Assembly (NCBI RefSeq): GCF_036010325.1
Contig: NZ_CP108549.1
Span: forward strand, 2,914,001 to 2,978,000
Source of the DNA: Streptomyces sp. NBC_01210
GTDB taxonomy: Bacteria > Actinomycetota > Actinomycetes > Streptomycetales > Streptomycetaceae
DNA length: 64,000 bases
Reading direction: 5' to 3'
The notes under the pieces are model-generated. The model searched no databases, was not told where the DNA came from, and saw nothing but the letters and a program-made list of their open reading frames with translations. The position numbers and the translations under genes are program-made. Shown piece after piece: positions 34,215 through 43,383 of the stretch (position 1 is its first letter; each line of letters opens with the position of its first letter).

Positions 34215-35324
34215 CTACTTGGTGCGCAGCATGAGGGCGAGGCGCGTGTTGTCGCCGTAGACGCCCGTCTCGTCACCGCGGACGCCGTACCACTGCTGGA
34301 ATCTGGCCACGGCCGCTCGGACCTCCTTGTCATAGCGACCATCGATCGCGCCGCCGTCGTACATGTTCGGGACCTGGAGCAGACGGACCTGCAGCTCGTA
34401 CACCCCGTGGCCGCTGTCGCCCTGGCGCAGCACGCCCGTGCCCGGGATCTCGGGGAGCGTGGGAGCGGGTTTGTCGGGCAGCGGCGGCCGGTCCAGTTGC
34501 TCGGAGGGCGCGGACGGGACCGGCGGTGCGGGGTTGTCGCGGATCAGCGGCGAAGAGGCGAGGATCAGTCCGCTCAGGGCGCCCAGTCCGAAGACTCCGG
34601 CGACACGAGTGTCCCGCCGGTCGGTGAAGCGCCGCCATCCTCGGCCTCTGTTCCTCGCGTGCGCGCGGACGGGTGGCGGTGGCGGTGGCACCTCCGAGGA
34701 CGGGGCGAGGAGTTGGTCCGAGGGCGTGGCCGGGCGCCGGGGGGTAGCCGACCGGTCGGTGTACGAGCGCGGGCCGGTCCAGCCGCGCGCGCCCTCTTGC
34801 GGGGGAGGGAAGGTCACCGGCGGTGCGGCGTACGTCGAGCCTGCGCCACGCGCCATCGGCGGCTTTCCCACCGGCGGTGGCGTTCCTAATGACGGGGGCG
34901 GAACAGGCTCCAGATTCGTGGCGCGCAACCACAGCGGCTCCACCACGACATCCTTCGGAGCGTGGACCGGCCGTTCGCCACCGGTCCGCGGCGGCTCCAC
35001 CACATACGGCTCGACGGCGTGCGGAAGATCCGGATCCAGGCACTCGTGCCCAGGACCCACCGGCTGTGTCCGTCGGGGTGGGGGCGGAGCCGGGGGCAAG
35101 GACGGGGGCGGATGAGTGAAGTCTGCGTCCCTGGTCGGTTCGCTGGGTTGTTGCCAGGTCGGCGGCGGGGACTCGGGCCGGCCCTCCTGCTCGCCGACCG
35201 CGTAGAGGTCGGCGCGGGCGGCGTCCAAGGCGTCCAGCACGGCCTGGAAGGAGTCCCGTATCTCTTGCGCGAGATCAGGACCTGGGCTGTGAGCTCGCTG
35301 AGGTTCGGTGTCGTTGAATCCCAC
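34215..35324 (-). CDS. Membrane-anchored peptidoglycan-binding domain protein
   Basis: The first 90 residues of this 369-residue protein are soluble and helical (IRDSFQAVLDALDAARADLY), followed by a long Pro-rich stretch. There is one membrane segment near 255 (VAGVFGLGALSGLILASSPL). The C-terminal 75 residues form a peptidoglycan_binding_1 domain (LRQGDSGHGVYELQVRLLQV, AVARFQQWYG). It would tether the membrane to the cell wall with an inside Pro-rich tail. A partner is unknown. It is convergent with the broken TetR gene. Confidence 0.82.
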   Translation of the reverse strand: MGFNDTEPQRAHSPGPDLAQEIRDSFQAVLDALDAARADLYAVGEQEGRPESPPPTWQQPSEPTRDADFTHPPPSLPPAPPPPRRTQPVGPGHECLDPDLPHAVEPYVVEPPRTGGERPVHAPKDVVVEPLWLRATNLEPVPPPSLGTPPPVGKPPMARGAGSTYAAPPVTFPPPQEGARGWTGPRSYTDRSATPRRPATPSDQLLAPSSEVPPPPPPVRAHARNRGRGWRRFTDRRDTRVAGVFGLGALSGLILASSPLIRDNPAPPVPSAPSEQLDRPPLPDKPAPTLPEIPGTGVLRQGDSGHGVYELQVRLLQVPNMYDGGAIDGRYDKEVRAAVARFQQWYGVRGDETGVYGDNTRLALMLRTK

Positions 35325-35690
35325 CGGCAGTCCTCCTCAACCGACGTCCCTGGAATGTCTTGTCACGGACAGGCCGGCGATGTCTTTCATGGGCGGATAC
35401 GCATCAAAACGTCGGACGGTGGTCGCAGGGGTGGGTCTGTGATGGAGAGCCGGGCGACACGGGTCGGGCTTCGCTGTTTCGTTGTGAGGCGATACGCAGT
35501 CCGTGCGGCCATGTCTCAACCTGCCTTCCGGGATGTGGCCCACATCTCGTCGATTCCTCGAGGTGTTGACGCCTGCCGCGGCCCGCCGAGCGCCGACTCG
35601 GACGTGGACACACGGTCGTGGGTCCGCCGGAGCGAGGGATGTCCGCGTGGACCGGTAAAAGCGTGTTCTGCATGGCCAGTTGATCCTTGG
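35325..35690. other. Intergenic region, no gene seen
   Basis: These 366 bases lie between the peptidoglycan-binding protein and a transposase remnant. They are less GC-biased at third positions than real genes in any frame, and I see no conserved frame. They may contain decayed insertion-sequence DNA linked to the IS630 remnant next to it. Confidence 0.35.
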
Positions 35691-35734
35691 GCTTGCCATG
35701 AGGAGTGGGCGGTGGGGAGCCGGACGCCTGGACA

Positions 35735-35940
35735 CACGGCCCGACGGGCGCAAGAGCTTCGCCCGGCCGACTGTCGCGAGCTCCTGACCGTCGCGCACAG
35801 CAGCTCGGCGGCCCGATCGTGTTGGCCGGGACAACCTCAACACGCCCTGGCTTCCGGCATGCGGGAGTTCATCGCCGGTCGGGAGTGGCTGACCGTCCAC
35901 CAGCTGCCGTCCTACGCGCCCGGCCTCGACCCCGTCGAAG
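35735..35940 (+). pseudogene. IS630-family transposase, degenerate C-terminal remnant
   Basis: Pieces of a DDE transposase appear in three frames: DCRELLTVAH, then QQLGGPIVL, then the WDNLNT-like DNLNT, and finally MREFIAGREWLTVHQLPSYA followed by PGLDPVE. This order matches the end of IS630-type transposases. At least two frameshifts make it dead. It ends about 8 bases before the stop of the antiporter gene on the other strand, marking a probable insertion or deletion boundary. Confidence 0.7.
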
Positions 35941-35947
35941 TGCCGGC

Positions 35948-37723
35948 CTACTCCGGCGGACGCGCGGCACCACGCCTGCCCGGGGCCAGCAGGACGACCG
36001 TGTCCCCCGGCCCAGGCAGCGGTGTGCCGGCTTCCGTGACCGGATCGAGGCGACCGTCCGGGCGTACCAGGAACAGCGGGTCGCAACCGGGCGGCAGGGC
36101 ACCGCCGGCGGGCTGCGTCAGGACGGCCGCCCCGTCCTCGTATCTGCGGGAGATGGTCGGCCAGGTCAGATCCGCGCCGAACAGGGCCTCGCCACCGATG
36201 AACGGCGCCACCACGCCGCGGCTCTCGGGCGGTGCACCAAGGTGGTGGACCGCCCCCGCCACGCTGCCACGCAGAATCGCTGCCGCCAGTGCGTTGAAGT
36301 CGTCCTCGGCGGTGAGGAAGAACACCGCCGTGATGCCCTCCAGCTGTGGGCCCTCGCCCGTGACGGCGGCCAGTAGTTCACCGGGCGCAATCTCGATCCC
36401 GGCCTGCCTGATGCGTTCGCGCTGCTGCTCCTGCCCTGCCCACATCAAGACCTCCAGCCCCGCCGACTTCAGAGCGACACCAAGGTCGACCACCCACCGG
36501 TCACCGCCGACCAGCAGCGGACGCGAGCGGGAGGGGCGCACGACGCCCAGGCGCCGGGCCACGGGTGAGGCGGTCAGACCGTAGAGCGTCACGGTCGCGA
36601 CGATGACCACGAACGTGGCGGGAAGGATCTTCGACGCACCGCCGATCCCCTTGGCCACGAGGCCGGCCGAGAACGTCGACGCGGTAGCGGCCGCGACGAT
36701 GCCGCGCGGCGCCATCCAGCCGATGAAGCCCCTCTCGCCGCGTGTCAGGTCCGTGCCGAGGGTGGACACAGCCGCGACCAGCGGTCTGACGGCCACCACC
36801 AGAAAGGCGGCGAACCCGAGCGCAAGCAGGCCCACATGGCGCAGCGACTGTGGGGTGACGGTGGCCGAGATGGAGATGAAGAGCAGGCCGATGATCAGGC
36901 TGACCAGGGTCTCGAAGAACGGCCGGCGCGCCGGGACGTCGATGCCGGGGAGGTTGGCGATAGCCAGGCCCATCATCACGGCGGCGATGAGACCCGTGTC
37001 CTCGCGCAGGACGTCGCAGAGCGCCGCCACGCCGATCACCGCGGCGAGCTGCGCCGTGGTGCCGAGCACCTCGCCGAGCCGCAGCACCCGGAACAGCCCC
37101 CACAGCAGAGCCGCCCCCACCACTCCACCGGCCGCTCCGATGCCCACGCTGGCCAGAAAGCTCGCGGCCCCGCTGCTGAAGTGCTTCGTGCTCGCCGTGA
37201 CCGCATGGAAGACCAGTGCTCCCAGAATGCCTCCGACCGGGTCGATGAGGGAGCCTTCCCAGACAAGGATGTGCTGGAGCCGGTCCTTGGGTCGCACGAA
37301 GCTGAGCAGCGGTCCGACGACCGTCGGCCCCGAGACCACGAGGATCGCGCCGATCATGACGGCCGCCCGCTGGGACATGCCCAGCAACGGCGCGGCGAGG
37401 AGCGCTCCGAGCAGCCAGGTGATCAGGACCCCGATCCAGATCAGCCTGACAACGACGCGGCGGGTGTGCCCTCTCAACCTCGCCAGGTCCAGCCCGAGGC
37501 CCGCGTCGTAGAGGATCACGGCGACGGCCAGCGACACCAGCGGTGAGAACGCAGCCCCCAGCAGCCGCTCGGGGTCGACGTCCTCGATCAGGGCGCCGGC
37601 GGCGAAGCCGACAGGCAGCAGGACGATGAGGGCGGGGATGCGCAGGCGGCTCGCCAGGATCTGCGATCCGACTGCGAGGACCAGGGTCAGGCTCACTCCG
37701 ATGAGCACCTGGTTCGTCGTCAC
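35948..37723 (-). CDS. Cation:proton antiporter with RCK-like C-terminal domain (copy 1)
   Basis: This 591-residue member of the CPA1/NhaP-type antiporters exchanges Na+ or K+ for protons across the membrane. Residues about 1-385 hold some 12 membrane segments, including VILYDAGLGLDL and VVSGPTVVGPLLSFVRP followed by EGSLIDPVGG, the ion-binding Asp region. The C-terminal about 200 residues are a Rossmann-like RCK_N part (RPLLVGGDRWVVDLGVAL) and a TrkA_C-like end. It starts 49 bases after the DUF389 gene and is probably in its operon. A paralogue lies at 52378-54147. Confidence 0.9.
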   Translation of the reverse strand: MTTNQVLIGVSLTLVLAVGSQILASRLRIPALIVLLPVGFAAGALIEDVDPERLLGAAFSPLVSLAVAVILYDAGLGLDLARLRGHTRRVVVRLIWIGVLITWLLGALLAAPLLGMSQRAAVMIGAILVVSGPTVVGPLLSFVRPKDRLQHILVWEGSLIDPVGGILGALVFHAVTASTKHFSSGAASFLASVGIGAAGGVVGAALLWGLFRVLRLGEVLGTTAQLAAVIGVAALCDVLREDTGLIAAVMMGLAIANLPGIDVPARRPFFETLVSLIIGLLFISISATVTPQSLRHVGLLALGFAAFLVVAVRPLVAAVSTLGTDLTRGERGFIGWMAPRGIVAAATASTFSAGLVAKGIGGASKILPATFVVIVATVTLYGLTASPVARRLGVVRPSRSRPLLVGGDRWVVDLGVALKSAGLEVLMWAGQEQQRERIRQAGIEIAPGELLAAVTGEGPQLEGITAVFFLTAEDDFNALAAAILRGSVAGAVHHLGAPPESRGVVAPFIGGEALFGADLTWPTISRRYEDGAAVLTQPAGGALPPGCDPLFLVRPDGRLDPVTEAGTPLPGPGDTVVLLAPGRRGAARPPE

Positions 37724-37772
37724 GGGTGGCCCTTTCGGTAGGGCTGTACCGCTCCCGGACGGGACGGCGGCT

Positions 37773-38726
37773 TCATCTGCCGGCGGAGCGCCCGCTGCGC
37801 CGGCTGATGTACCGCCAGACAGCCCGCTGGAATCTGAGCATCAGCACGCCCACCACAATCAGCAGCACGATGTTGAGCAGGAGTTGGACCAGGGATCCGC
37901 GCGCCTCGCTCCAGCTGGAGAACGCGCAGGAGACGCCGATGTCGGCGGCGGCGGGGATGGTGGTGACCGAGATGAAGACGCCGAGCAGCGCACTCGTCCG
38001 GGCCTGGGTCAGCGACACGATCCCGACGATGCCGGCCAGGACCGCGACGACTACCGAGAAGAAGTTGGGGGCGTCGATCAGTGTGGAGACCGGCCTGATG
38101 CCCAGGTCGAACGCCTTGGGCTGGAGGTCGAGGCCCCGGATCGCCCACGAGAACAGGAACGTCAGCAGGACGGCAAGCGAGAATCCTGCGGTCAGGGCGA
38201 AGAGGCCCTGCCGGATCCTGATGCGATTGCCACGGTCGATGCCCAGCGCGACGCTGGTGATGGCGCCGTACTCCGGTCCGACGACCATCGCCGCGACGAT
38301 CAGGATCTGGGAGTTGGTGATGATTCCCACCGCCCCGATGACACCCGCGATGACCAGGTAGACGTAGAAGCTCGGCAGATAGGTGCCCTCGGCGCGAATG
38401 CGCGCTTCGACCTCCTCCCAGACGGGCGCGTGGGCGAGCGCCCCGAGCTGCTGCTGCTCCGCCTCGGCCGCGGCGCCTGAGAAGGCCATCTCCACCGGCT
38501 CGATGACGATGGATCCGCGGCGGTCGAGTTCCAGCTCGCGCAGACCGCGCAGCACGGCGTTGGCCGCACCCGCCAGGATGTCGCACTCGACCGCGTCGCC
38601 GTCGGGGTTCTGCGCCAGTCCGGGAAGGACGACCAGGTTGAAGACATAGCGGTCACCGGTGAGCAGCCCGACCGCCCGAGGGGTGAGATCAACCGGGCTC
38701 ACCAGGCGGACATGAATCATCTCCAT
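37773..38726 (-). CDS. DUF389 membrane protein
   Basis: This 317-residue protein has an N-terminal soluble domain of about 120 residues and about six membrane segments containing the DUF389 core (NSQILIVAAMVVGPEYGAI). This family is widespread but not functionally defined. The conserved GPEYGAI-type motif in a membrane segment is seen in all members I know. The pairing with a cation antiporter in one operon hints at ion homeostasis, which is inference. Confidence 0.9.
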   Translation of the reverse strand: MEMIHVRLVSPVDLTPRAVGLLTGDRYVFNLVVLPGLAQNPDGDAVECDILAGAANAVLRGLRELELDRRGSIVIEPVEMAFSGAAAEAEQQQLGALAHAPVWEEVEARIRAEGTYLPSFYVYLVIAGVIGAVGIITNSQILIVAAMVVGPEYGAITSVALGIDRGNRIRIRQGLFALTAGFSLAVLLTFLFSWAIRGLDLQPKAFDLGIRPVSTLIDAPNFFSVVVAVLAGIVGIVSLTQARTSALLGVFISVTTIPAAADIGVSCAFSSWSEARGSLVQLLLNIVLLIVVGVLMLRFQRAVWRYISRRSGRSAGR

Positions 38727-39080
38727 CCACAGCCTCCGTCGCTCGGCTGACGGCCGAACGGGAGCGCCGCAGTGCCCGTACGCCGGGGTCGGGGCCCACT
38801 TCTACTTGTCGACCACAGTCAGTAACCCCCACCGTGAAGGTGGACAGCAAGCCGAGGGTGGCGCTCAGCTCCGGCGGCCGAGGTGGCTGCGGTCCCCCGA
38901 CGCGGCGCCGGCCAGGGCACGCCTGCCGCCGGTCGCCGTTGCACCAAACGGGTGTCGGCCCGCGGGCCGTCGTCGTTGGTGGCCCATGGGCAGGCGGTCC
39001 TCGAATGCGTCGACATGGCAGGGACGAGAGGGGTGCCGGATAGTGGACGCAGGGGGACATGCCGAGACTTCGGAGCAGCA
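38727..39080. other. Intergenic region upstream of the GH15 gene
   Basis: These 354 bases separate divergent DUF389 and GH15 genes. A ribosome binding site (cggag) lies just before the GH15 ATG. No other gene, hairpin or repeat was convincing. Promoters for both sides must lie here. Confidence 0.4.
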
Positions 39081-40901
39081 ATGGACCGCTACCCTCCCAT
39101 CGCCGAGCACGGCCTGGTGGGCGATCTGCAGACCGCCGCGCTCGTCTCGTCGCAGGGCGTCATCGACTGGTTCGCCGCTCCCAGGTTCGATTCGCCGAGC
39201 ATCTTCGCCGCCTTGCTCGACCACGACGGCGGCGGATATATGCGGCTGGCCCCAGAGCACTCCGACGGGACCTGCAAGCAGCTCTACTACCCCGATACCG
39301 CCATCCTGGTAACCCGGTTCATGTCACCGGACGGGGTGGGCGAGGTCATCGACTTCATGCCCCCGGACCGGACCCGCACCGCCACCGACCGGCACACCCT
39401 GGTCCGCGTGGTCCGTGCCGTGCGGGGGACGGTCGACTTCACACTCGAGTGCCGGCCTCGCTTCGACTACGGCCGGGCCGAGCACGAGCTCGAGCTCGGC
39501 GAGAACGGCGCCCTGTTCCGGGCACCGGGCATCGACGGGCACCTGCAGTCCACCTTCCCGCTGGAGCGGGACGGCCAGGACGTGCGCGGAAAGGTGACGC
39601 TGAAATCCGGCGAGTCCGGCGGCGCCGTGTTCACCGTCTGCGCGTCCGGCGGCAAGGCGCCCGCACCCCCCACGGTAGCCGGGCTCAACGAACAGCTCGA
39701 GGAAGTCGGCCAGTTCTGGCAGCACTGGCTGCGCCAGTCCCACTACCGGGGCCGGTGGCCCGAGCTGGTGCACCGCTCGGCCATCACCCTCAAGCTCCTC
39801 ACCTACGCCCCCACCGGCGCCCTGATCGCGGCGGCCACCATGGGTCTGCCCGAGCAGGTCGGCGGAGAGCGCAACTGGGACTACCGGTTCACCTGGGTAC
39901 GCGACGGCTCGCTGTCCGTGCGGGCCATGCTGGACCTCGGCTTCGTCGAGGAGGCCACCGCCTTCGTCCACTGGCTGGTGGACAGGCTGCGTGAGCGCGA
40001 GGGCAAGGAGGAAGAGCCGCTCCAGACGATGTACCGGATCGACGGCAATCCCGACCTGCCGGAGGAGACACTCGATCACTTCGAGGGCTACCGCGGCTCC
40101 TTCCCCGTCCGCATCGGCAACGGCGCCGCCGACCAGCTCCAGCTGGACATCTACGGCGAGGCCCTCTACGCGCTGTCCCAGGGGCGCGAGATCGCCCAGC
40201 AGGCCAGCTTCGAGGGATGGCAGACACTCACCAGGACGCTGGACTGGTTCGCCGACGCCTGGGACCGGCCGGACGAGGGCATCTGGGAGACCCGCGGCGG
40301 CCGCCAGGACTTCACCTACAGCCGGGTGATGTCGTGGGTTGCCTTCGACCAAGGGCTGCGCCTGGCCGATTACTTCCGCATGCCCGCCGACGTGGAGCGG
40401 TGGCGCAGTGCGAGGGACGCCGTATTCGATCAAGTCATGGAACGCGGCTGGAGCGAGAAGGAGCGTGCCTTCGTCCAGCATTACGGCGGCGACGTCCTGG
40501 ACGCCTCGCTGCTGCTCATGCCCAGGGTCGAGTTCATCGCTCCCCGGGCCACGGCCTGGCTCTCCACGCTTGACGCGATGGACCGCAAGCTCGTCTCCGA
40601 CAGCCTTGTCTACCGCTACGACCCAGCGGCATCGCCGGACGGGCTGCGCGGCTCGGAGGGCACCTTCAGTCTGTGCACCTTCCTCTACGTCGACGCGCTG
40701 GCCCGGGCGGGGCGGCTGTCCCAGGCCCGTTACACCTTCGAGAAAATGCAGACCTACGCCAACCACGTCGGGCTCTTCGCCGAGGAGATCGGTCCGAGCG
40801 GGGAGCAACTGGGCAACTTCCCCCAGGCGTTCACCCATCTGTCCCTGATCATGGCCGCCACCACCCTCGACAAGGCGCTCGACGCGGAGGACGGGCGCTG
40901 A
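39081..40901 (+). CDS. Glycoside hydrolase family 15 (glucoamylase/trehalase type)
   Basis: A 606-residue cytoplasmic enzyme hydrolyses alpha-glucosidic bonds; actinobacterial relatives include trehalases. The N-terminal beta-sandwich begins MDRYPPIAEHGLVGDLQTAA and includes DWFAAPRFDSPSIFAALLD. The (alpha/alpha)6 barrel shows ERNWDYRFTWVRDGSLSVRA near 264 and the C-terminal catalytic-base region FAEEIGPSGEQLGNFPQAF near 567. I use ATG at 39081; an upstream in-frame extension lacks homology. Trehalose or starch turnover in stress is possible. Confidence 0.92.
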   Translation: MDRYPPIAEHGLVGDLQTAALVSSQGVIDWFAAPRFDSPSIFAALLDHDGGGYMRLAPEHSDGTCKQLYYPDTAILVTRFMSPDGVGEVIDFMPPDRTRTATDRHTLVRVVRAVRGTVDFTLECRPRFDYGRAEHELELGENGALFRAPGIDGHLQSTFPLERDGQDVRGKVTLKSGESGGAVFTVCASGGKAPAPPTVAGLNEQLEEVGQFWQHWLRQSHYRGRWPELVHRSAITLKLLTYAPTGALIAAATMGLPEQVGGERNWDYRFTWVRDGSLSVRAMLDLGFVEEATAFVHWLVDRLREREGKEEEPLQTMYRIDGNPDLPEETLDHFEGYRGSFPVRIGNGAADQLQLDIYGEALYALSQGREIAQQASFEGWQTLTRTLDWFADAWDRPDEGIWETRGGRQDFTYSRVMSWVAFDQGLRLADYFRMPADVERWRSARDAVFDQVMERGWSEKERAFVQHYGGDVLDASLLLMPRVEFIAPRATAWLSTLDAMDRKLVSDSLVYRYDPAASPDGLRGSEGTFSLCTFLYVDALARAGRLSQARYTFEKMQTYANHVGLFAEEIGPSGEQLGNFPQAFTHLSLIMAATTLDKALDAEDGR

Positions 40902-41149
40902 CCCATTGTCACGCATGCCCGTCCGGCAGGACCGCCACGGCCGACCGCGGCCGCGTGCCACGTGGTGTACCGGCGCCTGGTCCCGCGCGCCGCCCGGGCC
41001 AGGGGTGACCGGGGTGCTCTGGACGCACTCACTCCTGCCCGGGCGCCGGGCGCAACCCGCGAGGTGCGGACCGGCCGGACGGTCACGCCGGCCGCGCCGG
41101 CGGAGACGTTGCCCGGTCCGGGCAATCCGGAGCGCGCGAGGCATCCAGG

Positions 41150-42112
41150 TCAGGGCTTGCGGGGCAGCACAATGTTCTCCAGCGGCTCCCCGGCCAGGTA
41201 GCGCAGCAGCTGGGTGCGGATCAGCCGCATCGCCCGGGGCAGAAAAGCCGAGCTGTTGCCTCCGACATGAGGGCTGATCAGCGTGTTGGGCGCGTGCCAG
41301 AGCGGATGCCCGGCCGGGAGCGGCTCGGGGTCGGTGACGTCGAGGGCCGCGCTGAGCCGGCCCGTCCTGAGCTCGGCGAGCAGCGCGTCGGTGTCCACCA
41401 CCGCACCCCTGGAGACGTTCACCAGCAGAGCGCCGTCCTGCATGAGGGCGAGGAAGCCCGCGTCGACCAGGCCACGGGTGTCCTGGGTGAGTGGGACGGT
41501 GAGCATCACGATGTCGGCGCGGGGCAGGAGTTCGGGCAGATCGATGAGGGCGTGGACGGCCCCGTGCGCAGTGGTGCGGGCGGTCCGGGCGACTCGCAGG
41601 ACCTTGCACTCGAAGGGGGTGAGCCGGTCCTCGACGGCAGCGGCGATGGAGCCGTAGCCCACGAGCAGGACGGTGCGGTCGGCCAGCGCCGGGCGGAAGC
41701 CGGTCCGCCACTCCTCGGCGTCCTGGGCACGGACGAAGTCGGGGATGCCGCGGAGCGACGCGAGGGCGAGTGACACGCCCAGCTCGGCGGTGCTGGCGTC
41801 GTGAACCTTCCTGGCGTTGCAGAGCACGGCACCGCTGGGAACGTACTTCACGAGGTCGTCGACGCCGGCGGAAAGGGACTGGACGACTCGCAGCCGCGGC
41901 AGGCGCGGGAGCACCGCTACGGCAGCATCCGCAAAGGCGTAGGGGATGACGAAGAACTCCACCGCCGCCAGGCTCTCGACGCCGGGCGGACCGCCGGTAC
42001 CGTCCCACACCGCGACGGGCAGACCCTCGGGCAGGCCGCCGACCCGCGAAGCCGGGTACGGGAGCAGGAACCGGGCGGCGCTCGCATCGGCGGGACGCTC
42101 CATGGGGCTCAT
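41150..42112 (-). CDS. D-isomer-specific 2-hydroxyacid dehydrogenase
   Basis: A 320-residue NAD(P)-dependent enzyme reduces a 2-keto acid to a D-2-hydroxy acid. The Rossmann motif is LLVGYGSIAAAVEDRL. The catalytic residues are visible: Arg in VNVSRGAVVD, Glu in DVTDPEPLPAGHPLW and His in SPHVGGNSSA. It is closest in pattern to the glyoxylate/hydroxypyruvate reductase branch. It stands alone, with no nearby pathway genes; the stop lies 248 bases from the GH15 stop. Confidence 0.9.
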   Translation of the reverse strand: MSPMERPADASAARFLLPYPASRVGGLPEGLPVAVWDGTGGPPGVESLAAVEFFVIPYAFADAAVAVLPRLPRLRVVQSLSAGVDDLVKYVPSGAVLCNARKVHDASTAELGVSLALASLRGIPDFVRAQDAEEWRTGFRPALADRTVLLVGYGSIAAAVEDRLTPFECKVLRVARTARTTAHGAVHALIDLPELLPRADIVMLTVPLTQDTRGLVDAGFLALMQDGALLVNVSRGAVVDTDALLAELRTGRLSAALDVTDPEPLPAGHPLWHAPNTLISPHVGGNSSAFLPRAMRLIRTQLLRYLAGEPLENIVLPRKP

Positions 42113-42339
42113 GGGCCGAATCTAGCGTTTGACCAGCGGGTTCCCCTGCTCTCGTCGTCTGACTCCACCTAAAGTACGGCCGAGAGGGTGTTCAGGTCTG
42201 TCGTCACACACGGGTCTGGAGCCTGCCGGGGCTCGTTCGGGTCACGTACTGCCGACTGGAGCCGTACAAGCGCCACATCGCCGCACGGCTGCGCCGACGG
42301 GGATGTCGCACGTCCGCTGCGCGAACCGGCGGAGCGGCG

Positions 42340-43383
42340 CTACAGGTTGTCCCCGGGTGTTCTGGCGGCCTGGGTGTCGGTGTCGGTGAGCGGCTCCAGC
42401 TCACCCATTGTGTCGAGCCGGTAGAGCAGCACCAGCGCCGGGCCGACCAGCACGATCGCGATGACCGTGACGATCGCCAGCCAGCGCAGGGTGTGAGCGG
42501 CGCCGGCCGCCTGGGCCACCGTCAGCGAGGTGGGCAGCACGTAGGGCCGCTGTGCGCAGCCCCAGGCGCCGACGGTCAGGGCGACGCTCGCCACCGAGGT
42601 GTAGCGGGTCCAGCCGTAGGACCGACGTACCAGAAGCAGCACCGTGACCAGACCGCAGACTGCTGCCAGGACGATCAGCAGCAGGCCCAGGCCTGCGGTG
42701 AGGCCCTCCCAGACGTACCGGGCATCGTCGTGGGTGACAGGCAGTGCGATGAGCGCGAGGATGACGATTGCTGCGAAAGCGAGCAGCGCCCGCAGACGGA
42801 AGTAGTCGACGAGGTCTTCCGCGCCGAACCGTCGGGCGTCGGAGCAGAGGAACACCGCCCCGAGAAACGCGGTGGCGGCAATGGCCAGCAGACCCGTGAG
42901 GACTGAGGTCGCGTTGGCCCAGGCGTCCGCGGAGGCAGTGGTCCCGACCACGATCCGACCGGCAGCAATGCCGCCGAGCACTGCCCCGAGGAAGAACGGC
43001 GTGAGCAGCGACGAGATGGCGAACGCCGCGCCGTAGAGCCGTCGTTGGGCCAGTCGGCGGGAGGGCTTGCGCAGGGCGAATCCGGCGCCGCGGAGCACCA
43101 GGCCGACGGCCGCGAGGGCGAGCGGCAGCCACATTGCCTCGAAGACGGCCTGGAACATCGTCGGAAAGCCGGTCCACATGACAACGAAGACGAAGATCAA
43201 CCAGACGTTGTTGGTCTCCCAGACCGGCGCCATGGCGTGGTCGATGAGCCAGCGGGGCCGCTGGCCCCTCTCCGCCCCTCCGGCCAGGAGGTCCCAGAAG
43301 CCCGCGCCGTAGTCGGTGCCCCCGGCGCAGGCGTAGGCGGCGATCGCGAGCACCATGACCCAGGCGATGAGATCGGCCATCAT
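42340..43383 (-). CDS. cydB: Cytochrome bd oxidase subunit II (CydB)
   Basis: Subunit II stabilises the haem-bearing CydA in the quinol oxidase that reduces oxygen with high affinity. The 347 residues contain about eight to nine membrane segments and the family start MADLIAWVMVLAIAAYACAG with YGAGFWDLLAGG. The start codon overlaps the cydA stop (atga), so translation is coupled; a second ATG three bases later is equally possible. No cydCD cysteine/glutathione exporter genes are seen nearby, though in Streptomyces they often follow cydB. Confidence 0.95.
   Translation of the reverse strand: MMADLIAWVMVLAIAAYACAGGTDYGAGFWDLLAGGAERGQRPRWLIDHAMAPVWETNNVWLIFVFVVMWTGFPTMFQAVFEAMWLPLALAAVGLVLRGAGFALRKPSRRLAQRRLYGAAFAISSLLTPFFLGAVLGGIAAGRIVVGTTASADAWANATSVLTGLLAIAATAFLGAVFLCSDARRFGAEDLVDYFRLRALLAFAAIVILALIALPVTHDDARYVWEGLTAGLGLLLIVLAAVCGLVTVLLLVRRSYGWTRYTSVASVALTVGAWGCAQRPYVLPTSLTVAQAAGAAHTLRWLAIVTVIAIVLVGPALVLLYRLDTMGELEPLTDTDTQAARTPGDNL

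Noticed and set aside
39324..42008. An 894-codon minus-strand frame opposite the GH15 gene and the hydroxyacid dehydrogenase.
   Set aside because: It runs across two real genes and an intergenic gap with no domain pattern; a GC-bias artefact.
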